This document shows positions 57,365 through 64,000 of a stretch of DNA of 64,000 bases, one piece after another. A model generated the notes under the pieces. That model was not told the origin of the DNA and did no database searches. It saw only the letters and a program-made list of their open reading frames with translations. The stretch lies in NCBI GenBank assembly GCA_965261535.1, contig OZ253469.1, positions 806,001 through 870,000 of the forward strand. The letters are read 5' to 3'. The DNA is from VXNE01 sp965261535 (GTDB lineage Bacteria; Pseudomonadota; Gammaproteobacteria; Pseudomonadales; Azotimanducaceae). The position numbers were made by a program, and so were the translations under genes. The stretch's first letter is position 1, and every line of letters starts with the position of its first letter.

Positions 57365-58471
57365 TCATGCGATGCGCCGGCCGCCCGGGCTCACGAACCG
57401 GACCCCGATGTCGCCGACTCGTGCGATCAGTTCGTCGCCGCTGGCGCACTCGATGATCGAGTCTCCCACCTCGGCCAGATGCTCGGGATCATCGATCCGC
57501 GACAGGAGGCCCGCCAGCCGCTCCGCCGTGCCCGCATCGAACTTGCGCGCCGCCTGTCGGCGCAGCAGGTCCCGTTCGGCGGCGATGCCTCGCTCGAGGC
57601 CCTCTGCGCGACCTTCGGCGCGATATTTGTCCTGCTCCGCCAGGACGCGCTCCGTGAAGAACACTTCGAGCTCACCCGACTCGTGCAACCGGTCCACTTC
57701 CGCCATGTCTTCTATCCCCAGGTCAAGATTGAGCCGCCGCCGCGACACACGCTGCGCCCACAGCAGCATCAGTTCCTTCAGCGGCTTGAGTTCCGGCGCG
57801 TCGAGCCGCCCACGCAACGCCGCCACCTGCGCCGCGACGCGCTCCAGGGAGGGGTTTTCCAACCCGGCCAGCAGCGCCGCGGCGTTGTCCATTCGCAAAT
57901 CGTCCGCCCCCATCCGATGCGTGTCAAGCAACAGGTAGCCATCGCCCGCGAACAGCGGGTCGGCTCGAGACGCGACGCTTGAACTCCCCCGTTCATTCCG
58001 CGTGGCGCCCGGGGTCACCAGGTCGATCACCCGCGGCGCGGCACTCCATGGGGAGTTTCCGTTATAGATCACGATAGGCAGGACCGGCGGCAATCGACTC
58101 GTGGAGAGGAAATCCTTACCTCGCCGTTGCTCCATGTGGAAGTTATCGACGTAGTTGCGAATGCGCAGCGGCATCTTGAAGTCCACCTCGGCCTGGAACT
58201 CTAGTATCAGGATCAGATACAGCCACGCATCGTCACCCTCCTCTTCCGCCCGACCGCGAAACCGCACGCGCCAGACCATGTCATCCGCGTACAGGCGCGG
58301 GTCTTCGGCAGTTCCGGTGACGGACTGCTCATGCAACCGCAGCATCTCTCCGAAGTCGAGCGCATCGACGAGTTCGCGCGCGCCGTGGAGATCGGCCACG
58401 AACCAGCGCATCAGTTCCTCGACCATGAACTCGTGGGCGAAGATTTGCTTGTAGGTTGGATCGGGGTTCAT
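57365..58471 (-). CDS. Rpn-family recombination-promoting nuclease/putative transposase (YhgA-like)
   Basis: The 368-residue protein begins MNPDPTYKQIFAHEFMVEEL, then LILILEFQAEVDFKMPLRIR NYVD, the PD-(D/E)xK core with E-F-Q of the Rpn/YhgA family, and ends in a long DLGIEDMAEVDRLHESGELE... helical region. Rpn proteins are DNA nucleases. The type differs from the copies at 27813. Its 5' half, along with the MATE gene start, is repeated near 60876-61893. Confidence 0.82.
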   Translation of the reverse strand: MNPDPTYKQIFAHEFMVEELMRWFVADLHGARELVDALDFGEMLRLHEQSVTGTAEDPRLYADDMVWRVRFRGRAEEEGDDAWLYLILILEFQAEVDFKMPLRIRNYVDNFHMEQRRGKDFLSTSRLPPVLPIVIYNGNSPWSAAPRVIDLVTPGATRNERGSSSVASRADPLFAGDGYLLLDTHRMGADDLRMDNAAALLAGLENPSLERVAAQVAALRGRLDAPELKPLKELMLLWAQRVSRRRLNLDLGIEDMAEVDRLHESGELEVFFTERVLAEQDKYRAEGRAEGLERGIAAERDLLRRQAARKFDAGTAERLAGLLSRIDDPEHLAEVGDSIIECASGDELIARVGDIGVRFVSPGGRRIA

Positions 58472-58708
58472 GGCTGCGACCGTAGCGGGAGAAAACCTGT
58501 CCAGCTATTGGCCATCGACCATTGCTCGCGTAGCCAATCGCCGCTTTTTGCGCGAGAAATGTCCGGGGGTCACAGATCGGGGCGCGCCCCATACGAGCCG
58601 GAGTATCCGGCCGGGACGACACCAGACCGCCGCACCCGCGCCGATCCGCATCTTCGCGCGTCCATGTTGTAGTATCCGCCGCTTCTCGCTCACGACCCGA
58701 CGCATCCC

Positions 58709-59278
58709 ATGAATCGCTGGCCAGCGCTGGCGGAGTTCCGTTCGCTCGGCGTGCTCGCCGTGCCCATCATCATCACGCAGCTCGCGCAGATGGGCATGGG
58801 CGTCGCCGACGCCATCATGGCGGGACGGGTCAGCGCGACCGACCTCGCGGGAATCGCCCTCGGCGGCAACCTGTACTGGCCTCTGATGTTGCTCATGTCC
58901 GGGATCGTGATGGCGGTGACGCCCTGGGTCTCGCAACTGCACGGCGCCGGACGCATCGGCGATGCCGGCGCCGTCGTGCGACAGGCGCTATGGATCGCGG
59001 TGTGCGGCGGCGCGATGGTTGCGGTGCTGCTGCAGTACGTGGAACCCGCGTATCGACTGTTGGGCGTGGACGAGCGCGCGATCCCGGTGGCCGCCGGCTA
59101 TCTGCGCGCCGCGAGCCTCGGTCTGCCGGCGATGCTGGCCTATGTCGCCCTGCGCTGCCTGTGCGAAGGCATGTCCTGGACGCGGCCGGCGATGCTCATC
59201 GGACACGAAGACGACGATGCGAGATTGGGTCTGGCTGATGTCCAGGCGATCACCGCACCGGAAAGAGTCCGACGCTAG
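58709..59278 (+). pseudogene. 3'-truncated copy of the MATE transporter gene
   Basis: Bases 58709 to 59201 match 61401-61893 closely (MNRWPALAEFRSLGVLAVPI and on, about 164 residues: the first five helices). After that, the sequence diverges, and the frame ends with unrelated EDDDARLGLADVQAITAPER. The protein would lack the second half of the transporter, so it is presumably not functional. Confidence 0.85.
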
Positions 59279-59528
59279 ATCTGTCCGTTGGTGGCCAGCA
59301 GGGCTTCGTAGTCGGTGCGGGACCGCGCGCATTCGATAAAATTCCTGAACTCTGGGGCGGTAACCTTGCACTGGCGGGCCATTCGGCCAATCGGAGCGCA
59401 TCAACCGTCGCGTCGCCGACCTGCTCCACAAGCTGACGGGCGCCCGTTCACAATCGAGACGGACGGGACCCGGAAACTCGGAGCAGCAACCGGTTCCGCA
59501 CTCGCCGAGGCTGCCGCCGCCCTTCGGG

Positions 59529-59846
59529 CTAACTGTGACGCCGGCGGTAGCGTCTGACGGCGTCGGCGTACGCTTGGTCGTGCGGTCCGACGGCAATAGG
59601 GTAAGCGAGGCCGGCAGTCACTCCGAACACGAAACGGTAGCTGCTGCCAAGGCGCACGGAGTACACGCCCGGCATGTTCGTCAACTGTTCGTAGTTGCGC
59701 CCGGGGGACAGTTCGCCTTTGAGCAGTTCCTCCACTGCCAGACCAAGTTCCTCTCGCATCCTCGGTGGCAATCGCCGCGCATTCCTCTTGAAACTACCTG
59801 TGGGTTCGTCGAATCCGCGCAGCGGCGGCGGCCGACTACTCTTCAT
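59529..59846 (-). CDS. RelE/ParE-type toxin-like protein
   Basis: The 105-residue protein from the ATG at 59846 (MKSSRPPPLRGFDEPTGSFK) continues RNARRLPPRMREELGLAVEE LLKGE, then MPGVYSVRLGSSYRFVFGVT and VGPHDQAYADAVRRYR. The order helix-helix, then YSVRLGSSYRFVF strand pair and a terminal H-D-x-x-Y motif, matches RelE-superfamily mRNA interferases. The start overlaps the upstream gene by 11 bases. It is the second gene of the pair, as in many antitoxin-first modules. Confidence 0.68.
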   Translation of the reverse strand: MKSSRPPPLRGFDEPTGSFKRNARRLPPRMREELGLAVEELLKGELSPGRNYEQLTNMPGVYSVRLGSSYRFVFGVTAGLAYPIAVGPHDQAYADAVRRYRRRHS

Positions 59847-60345
59847 GGAGCGACGCGAGCCACTCGGACGAGGAGGCAAAGGAGCGACCCTCGGGGGACC
59901 TGGCTTTGTCCTTGACTCCCTCGAAGATCAGGACGGACCAACGTACTTCCTGCATAGTGGCGACGATCCACATGTACAGGTTGTCCAGGCGGTCGAGCAC
60001 GTCGAAGACCTCGTGCGAAGGCGAAGCACCCACCTCGACGAAGGCATCGCGCAAGTGGCGGAGTTCCTCTCGACGGTGTTTGAAGTAGGCTTCGGCGTGT
60101 TCCAGAGCACGCGCGCCCTCTCCCTCGGGATCGGCGCTCTCCTCGGCGTCGAGCTTCTCGATCGCCTGCGCCAACGTGTTGCCCGCCCGATCAATCACAG
60201 GGAAGAGATTGTCGTACCGCTGGCGCAGTCCTACCGTGTGGGCATCGAGCAGTTCGGCCGAGATGGGAACATCGAGGTCGGAATCTGACACGAGCGCGGG
60301 AAGCGCACGGCTGACGTCACGTATGGTATTGGAATGTGCCGACAT
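59836..60345 (-). CDS. Probable antitoxin partner of the RelE-like protein
   Basis: The 169-residue protein (MSAHSNTIRDVSRALPALVS DSDLDVP) is helical, with HAEAYFKHRREELRHLRDAF and HEVFDVLDRLDNLYMWIVAT. No known antitoxin fold is recognisable to me. It is long for a RelE partner. The assignment as antitoxin rests on gene order and overlap with the toxin-like gene. The MITE lies 75 bases upstream of its start, in the promoter region. Confidence 0.6.
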   Translation of the reverse strand: MSAHSNTIRDVSRALPALVSDSDLDVPISAELLDAHTVGLRQRYDNLFPVIDRAGNTLAQAIEKLDAEESADPEGEGARALEHAEAYFKHRREELRHLRDAFVEVGASPSHEVFDVLDRLDNLYMWIVATMQEVRWSVLIFEGVKDKARSPEGRSFASSSEWLASLHEE

Positions 60346-60420
60346 AGCACGACTCGCCGGGATAATCCTGGAGAGGATCATGGAATATACAGCATTGGCG
60401 ATGCTGGTCGCCACGGCAGC

Positions 60421-60873
60421 TAAGTGCTCCGTCCAGCCCAAACCTACGGGTATCTGCGGCACTACCATGCAACAAACGTGTCCGGGGAGCGCCAGCGACC
60501 GGGGACGTTTGTTGCATGGTCGACGAGCGGGGCCGGGCCACGGGCGAAGCCGAAGGCACCGGCCGTGGGGCACTTTTTGGCCCCTGATAGTTTTCATGCG
60601 AGGGGTATCCCCTCGCGCTCCCGGCTGAAGGCTCCTTTCTTGCGAGGGGTATCCCCTCGCGCTCCCGGCTGAAGGCTCCTTTCTTGCGAGGGGTATCCCC
60701 TCGCGCTCCCGGCTGAAGGCTCCTTTCTTGCGAGGGGTATCCCCTCGCGCTCCCGGCTGAAGGCTCCGTTGCTCCTCCTTGTGTGGGGCCTGCCACAACG
60801 CGTCGTCGCGCCTCGCCAGGAACCAAAAATCCCTCGCAGCTACACTCGCATCTTTGGACTTGACGGAACACTA
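60421..60873. mobile_element. MITE, copy 2 (453 bp with TAs), expanded
   Basis: The ends TAAGTGCTCCGTCCAGCCCA and the complement of the right end TAGTGTTCCGTCAAGTCCAA match those of the copy at 36552. The right flank continues into the Rpn sequence at a TA that is present in the intact gene (57936-57937), supporting TA-targeted insertion. Inside are four 44-bp units, each with the GCGAGGGG...CCCCTCGC palindrome (60598, 60642, 60686, 60730), and an extra segment with a perfect 16-bp inverted repeat (60464-60479 with 60505-60520). Copy 1 has one unit and lacks that segment. Confidence 0.85.
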
Positions 60874-60875
60874 GC

Positions 60876-61116
60876 CGTCGCCGGCGAACAGGGGATCGGC
60901 CCGCGATGCGGCATTCGAACTTCCCCGTTCATTTCCCGTGGCGCCCGGGGTCCCCAGGTCGATCACCCTCGGCGCGGCGCTCCATGGGGAGTCGCCGCTA
61001 TAGATAACGATAGGCAGGACCGGCGGCAATCGACTCGTGGAGAGAAATTTCTTGCCTCGCCATTGCTCCATATGAAAGTTGTCGACGTAGTTGCGAATGC
61101 GCAGCGGCATCTTGAA
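60876..61116 (-). pseudogene. Fragment of the Rpn nuclease gene
   Basis: The sequence repeats 57943-58176 of the intact Rpn gene with about 10 % difference (RIRNYVDNFHMEQWRGKKFL, RADPLFAGDG). The neighbouring 58177-58440 is deleted in this copy, and the flank up to the MATE gene continues from 61147. It lies at the right boundary of the MITE. Confidence 0.8.
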
Positions 61117-61400
61117 TGCCCCACAATCGACGCCTTTGGCCCGGCTTGTACGTAGGGTCGGGTCGCATGGCCACGACCGTAACGCGGGAAAACGCGGCGG
61201 GCCAACGGACATCGACCGTTCCTCGCGTGGCGAATCGCCGATTTTTGCGTGAGAAATGTCCCGGGCGTCGCAGTTCGGGACGCTGGGCACGAGGCGCAGC
61301 GCTCGACCGGGAGGAAACAATCTCGCTCCCCGCCGGTCCGCACCTTCGTCTGTCCCTGTTGTAGTATGCGCCGCTTCTCGCTCACGACCCGACGCATCCC

Positions 61401-62777
61401 ATGAATCGCTGGCCAGCGCTGGCGGAGTTCCGCTCGCTCGGCGTGCTCGCCGTGCCCATCATCATCACGCAGCTCGCGCAGATGGGCATGGGCGTCGCCG
61501 ACGCCATCATGGCGGGACGCGTCAGCGCGACCGAGCTCGCGGGAATCGCCCTCGGCGGCAATCTGTACTGGCCGCTGATGCTGTTGATGTCCGGGATCGT
61601 GATGGCCGTGACCCCCGCCGTCTCGCAACTGCACGGCGCAGGACGCATCGGCGATGCCGGCGCCGTCGTGCGACAGGCGCTATGGATCGCGGTGTGCGGC
61701 GGCGCGATGGTTGCGGTGCTGCTGCAGTACGTGGAACCCGCGTATCGACTGTTGGGCGTGGACGAGCGCGCGATCCCGGTGGCCGCCGGCTATCTGCGCG
61801 CCGCGAGCCTCGGTCTGCCGGCGATGCTTGCCTATGTCGCCCTGCGCTGCCTGTGCGAAGGCATGTCCTGGACGCGGCCGGCGATGCTCATCGGGTTGAG
61901 CATGCTGGCCATCAAGGTGGCGCTCAACTGGCTGTTCATCCATGGCCAGCCGGCGCTCGGCATCCCCGCCATGGGTGGCGTCGGCTGCGGCTGGTCGACG
62001 GCTATCGTGATGGCCTGTTCGCTGATCGCCATGCTCGTCGTCGTGTCGGCATCAAGGGCGCGGGCATCGGGCGTCTTCTCGGCGTTCTCGCGGCCGGAAC
62101 CGGCCGAGATCGGACGTCTCCTGCGGCTGGGAGTCCCGATCGGCCTGGCGCTGTTCGTGGAGGTTGCGTTCTTCTCCGCGGCAACGTTGCTGATCGGACG
62201 CCTTGGGGTCGAAACCGTCGCCGCGCATCAGATCGCGTTCAACATCGTGGGGGTCTCGTTCATGGTGCCCCTGGCGCTCGGCATGGCGGCGACCATCCGG
62301 GTCGGGTTCAACGTGGGCGCGAACGATCTCGCCGGCGCGAGCAGATCGGCCTGGACGGCGACCTGGGTCGCGGTCGTATGGGGCGTCAGCCTCGCCGCCG
62401 CCCTGTTGATCTGGCGCCACGAGCTCGTCGGCCTGTATACGAAAGAAACCGACGTCGTTCAGCTCGCCGCGGGGCTGCTCCTGCTCGGCGCCCTGTTCCA
62501 GGTCTTCGACGGCCCCCAGGCGACCGTGATGGGCACCCTGCGCGGCTACAAGGACACCCGCGCGCCGATGGTGATCGCGCTCGTCGCCTACTGGCTGTTC
62601 GGACTGCCGGTGGGCGCGACCCTGTGCTTCGGGTTCCAGGGCATCCCGGGAATCGGCGTCCACGGCATGTGGTGGGGGCTCGTGGTCGGACTTGCCGTGG
62701 TGGCGAGCGCGTTGTTCGCCCGGCTTGCGAGAGTCTCGAGAGACCCGGTGCGGGTCGCCCAGCTCAGGCTGCGCTGA
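61401..62777 (+). CDS. MATE-family multidrug efflux transporter
   Basis: The 458-residue protein has twelve predicted helices and MATE motifs: VPIIITQLAQMGMGVADAIM AGRVS, then GVDERAIPVAAGYLRAASLG and FSAATLLIGRLGVETVAAHQIAFN. It exchanges cations for drugs or metabolites at the inner membrane; NorM-like members fit best. The start matches the truncated copy at 58709. The upstream ~250 bases come from the Rpn-MATE intergenic region and are repeated at 58455-58708. Confidence 0.9.
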   Translation: MNRWPALAEFRSLGVLAVPIIITQLAQMGMGVADAIMAGRVSATELAGIALGGNLYWPLMLLMSGIVMAVTPAVSQLHGAGRIGDAGAVVRQALWIAVCGGAMVAVLLQYVEPAYRLLGVDERAIPVAAGYLRAASLGLPAMLAYVALRCLCEGMSWTRPAMLIGLSMLAIKVALNWLFIHGQPALGIPAMGGVGCGWSTAIVMACSLIAMLVVVSASRARASGVFSAFSRPEPAEIGRLLRLGVPIGLALFVEVAFFSAATLLIGRLGVETVAAHQIAFNIVGVSFMVPLALGMAATIRVGFNVGANDLAGASRSAWTATWVAVVWGVSLAAALLIWRHELVGLYTKETDVVQLAAGLLLLGALFQVFDGPQATVMGTLRGYKDTRAPMVIALVAYWLFGLPVGATLCFGFQGIPGIGVHGMWWGLVVGLAVVASALFARLARVSRDPVRVAQLRLR

Positions 62778-63120
62778 TCGGGGGCGCTGATTGGTCGTTG
62801 GTCGTTGGTCGTTGGTCGTTGGTCGTTGGTCGTTGGTCGTTGGTCGTTGGTCGTTGGTCAGGCATTGGATGGCCGACCCAAGCTGCAGTCAACCGAACGC
62901 GCCGCGTGCGGGTGCGGGACACCATCACTCCCCGTTGGGCCCGGGTAGTGTATCCGTTTGAAAAATCAGCGCGGTTGCGCGGCCAACCATTTACCGCGAT
63001 CAGATCGCGGACAACGGGCTGGATTCCGGGGTCGCGCCCTCGAATGGGCGGGCTGGATGCGTCATTTGTTTTCCCTCCATTTCTCGATCTCGCATCCCGG
63101 CAAGCCGGGATCGTCAGCGT
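62778..63120. other. Spacer with palindromes, no gene
   Basis: After the TTGGTCG array, the stretch contains the palindromes CCGCGATC-A-GATCGCGG (62994-63010) and ATCCCGGC-AA-GCCGGGAT (63094-63111). The latter is 10 bases from the 3' end of the methyltransferase frame and may be its terminator, though a T tract is lacking. Confidence 0.6.
62791..62853. repeat. Seven-base tandem repeat TTGGTCG
   Basis: Eight full units of TTGGTCG (62791, 62798, 62805, 62812, 62819, 62826, 62833, 62840) and a ninth ending in A (62847) follow the MATE gene stop by 13 bases. It is not coding. Confidence 0.9.
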
Positions 63121-63924
63121 CTACCCTAGCATACTATCGTTGAGCGGCACGCCATTCGGCCATCGTGCGCCCGCCCTTCGAACGGTTGCAGCCGGAACAT
63201 AGCAGTTGCAGATTATCGGGATTGTCTTGCCCGCCGCGCGAACGCGGTAGCTTATGGTCGACGTCCATGACGCGGAACGGAAAGTGCGTATCGCACCCGG
63301 CGCATACGCCCTCCTGCTCGCCGTAGAGGCGATGGCGGTGCGTCCGGTAGTTGGGCAGCTTCCCCAGGTCGGTTCGCTCCGGCGGCTTCTCAAGCGCGTT
63401 CGCTCCGCCCCAAAGCGGGCCGCGATCTTCGGCGATGCGGTCATTGACCAGCCTGATAGCCAGCGGCGATAGGACCATATAACCTCGTTTTTGAACTGAG
63501 CTCGCCCGAAAATCCCATCCATCAGCAGCTTGAGGTAGTGGCTAGCGGTCGGATCGCAATGCAGGTAAACGCTGCCTTCGGGCTTCAGGATGCGCCGTAT
63601 CTCCAGCAGCCGGACGGCCATGAATATCAGATAGGATTGCATCCCCTTCCCGTGCGCTTGGCGGGCGGCTTCGATGACGGAATATGCGGCGGGGTTTCTC
63701 TCGGCCAATTCGCCATGCTCATGCACGTCAATATCATCGAGCGTCCAAGCGTCCTTGAACGATGCGCCAGCGGCCTTGCTGCCTATCGGCGCCTCGTAGG
63801 TGCGATTCGAGTTGAACGGCGGGTCGAGATAAACGAGGTCAACGCACTCGGAGTTGATCCCGCGCATTACGGCCAGATTGTCGCCGGTCCAAATGCTATC
63901 GCTGACGAAGTTCGGCGCGGCCAT
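63121..63924 (-). CDS. DNA methyltransferase, N-terminal half in frame, then frameshifted
   Basis: From the ATG at 63924 the frame reads MAAPNFVSDSIWTGDNLAVM RGINSEC and VDLVYLDPPFNSNRTYEAPI, with catalytic motif IV DPPF and then RRILKPEGSVYLHCDPTASHY, typical of beta-class amino-methyltransferases acting on adenine N6 or cytosine N4. After about residue 148 (FKNEVIWSY) the frame loses similarity (basic low-complexity text to the stop at 63121), while the HNH domain is in another frame in the same DNA. A frameshift near 63480 is the likely cause. The C-terminal target-recognition part is not seen. Confidence 0.7.
   Translation of the reverse strand: MAAPNFVSDSIWTGDNLAVMRGINSECVDLVYLDPPFNSNRTYEAPIGSKAAGASFKDAWTLDDIDVHEHGELAERNPAAYSVIEAARQAHGKGMQSYLIFMAVRLLEIRRILKPEGSVYLHCDPTASHYLKLLMDGIFGRAQFKNEVIWSYRRWLSGWSMTASPKIAARFGAERTRLRSRRSEPTWGSCPTTGRTAIASTASRRAYAPGAIRTFRSASWTSTISYRVRAAGKTIPIICNCYVPAATVRRAGARWPNGVPLNDSMLG
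63134..63478 (-). CDS. HNH endonuclease
   Basis: The 114-residue frame reads RLYGEQEGVCAGCDTHFPFR, then VMDVDHKLPRSRGGQDNPDN and LQLLCSGCNRSKGGRTMAEW, a complete HNH motif with two CxxC zinc knuckles. HNH domains of this sort are found inserted into or fused with DNA methyltransferases. In this locus, the start overlaps the methyltransferase frame, so the two were probably one protein joined before the frameshift. It cuts DNA in a metal-dependent way; specificity unknown. Confidence 0.75.
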   Translation of the reverse strand: MVLSPLAIRLVNDRIAEDRGPLWGGANALEKPPERTDLGKLPNYRTHRHRLYGEQEGVCAGCDTHFPFRVMDVDHKLPRSRGGQDNPDNLQLLCSGCNRSKGGRTMAEWRAAQR

Positions 63925-64000
63925 CTACGCCGCCCGCTTGCGGTATGTCTTTGGACGCTTCGCCTGCGGGGCGCGGACGGCGATCAATTCCGCGATCCAT
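63925..64000 (-). CDS. C-terminal end of an unknown gene (runs off the window)
   Basis: On the minus strand a frame open from the window edge ends in WIAELIAVRAPQAKRPKTYR KRAA followed by TAG (63925-63927), directly before the ATG of the methyltransferase gene. The basic tail could belong to a DNA-binding protein of the same locus. Too short for a call. Confidence 0.35.
   Translation of the reverse strand, partial: WIAELIAVRAPQAKRPKTYRKRAA

Larger units (their letters stand above)
59202..60875. other. Cassette between the MATE/Rpn repeats
   Basis: The 1674-base stretch between the two copies of the Rpn-MATE segment contains a minus-strand RelE-like toxin with a 169-residue partner and a MITE of 453 bases at the right end. 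59279-59528 hold no gene I can support; on the minus strand a short frame (KVTAPEFRNFIECARSRTDY) looks like a remnant. Confidence 0.6.

Overview
This 64 kb, GC-rich window looks like chromosomal DNA of an uncultured-type gammaproteobacterium. The evidence is the core block rplU-rpmA-obgE-proB-murJ/rpsT-ribF-lspA with ispB divergent and a tRNA-Pro behind it, next to a type IV pilus minor-pilin cluster. That order is typical of Gammaproteobacteria, but ileS, which usually lies between ribF and lspA, is absent here. Calls rest on reading the translated sequence; no database search was possible.

Layout. 1-2.9 kb: minor pilins (GspH/FimT end, pilX, pilW, pilV, pilE). 3.0-10.9 kb: housekeeping block. 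10.0-16.4 kb: the ispB/tRNA-Pro hotspot, with a degenerate tRNA, a Panacea-type toxin-antitoxin pair, a 5'-truncated second ispB, an AbiE pair with a shortened toxin, an intact tRNA-Pro, an NYN-domain gene and a duplicated tRNA 3' end. 16.4-26.5 kb: TolB-like/TPR protein, membrane Ser/Thr kinase coupled to a MORN protein, pyruvate kinase, and a helicase/VRR-NUC (FAN1-like) repair pair. 26.6-39.8 kb: accessory region with duplicated Rpn-type nuclease, glycosyltransferase, sulfotransferase, an acyl-CoA synthetase duplicated around an unknown two-gene operon, a HigBA relic, twin Uma2 genes split by a MITE, and a frameshifted LRR/metalloprotease lipoprotein gene. 40.0-51.2 kb: phosphopantetheinyl transferase, then seven tail-anchored heptad-repeat proteins alternating with four copies of an 87-residue membrane-coil protein, plus one intact and one broken copy of an exported repeat-associated protein. 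51.4-57.3 kb: T2SS-type secretin and GspC-like protein, TMTC-like TPR membrane protein. 57.4-62.8 kb: Rpn nuclease and MATE transporter, partly duplicated around a RelE-like toxin operon and a second MITE. 62.8-64 kb: broken DNA methyltransferase with HNH nuclease.

Two themes stand out. First, at three loci (ispB, acyl-CoA synthetase, MATE) a core or metabolic gene exists as one intact and one truncated direct copy, and a 1.4-1.7 kb cassette with a two-gene, minus-strand operon lies between the copies; two of the three operons are recognisable toxin-antitoxin types. This is the arrangement that single-crossover (Campbell) integration of a circle carrying a captured gene fragment would leave. 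Second, 40.8-49.2 kb is an array of paralogous coiled-coil membrane proteins whose LKxDVxx heptad count ranges from 3 to 16. I know of no described system matching it. Short palindromic arrays, two MITEs with TA target sites and several microsatellites suggest ongoing rearrangement.
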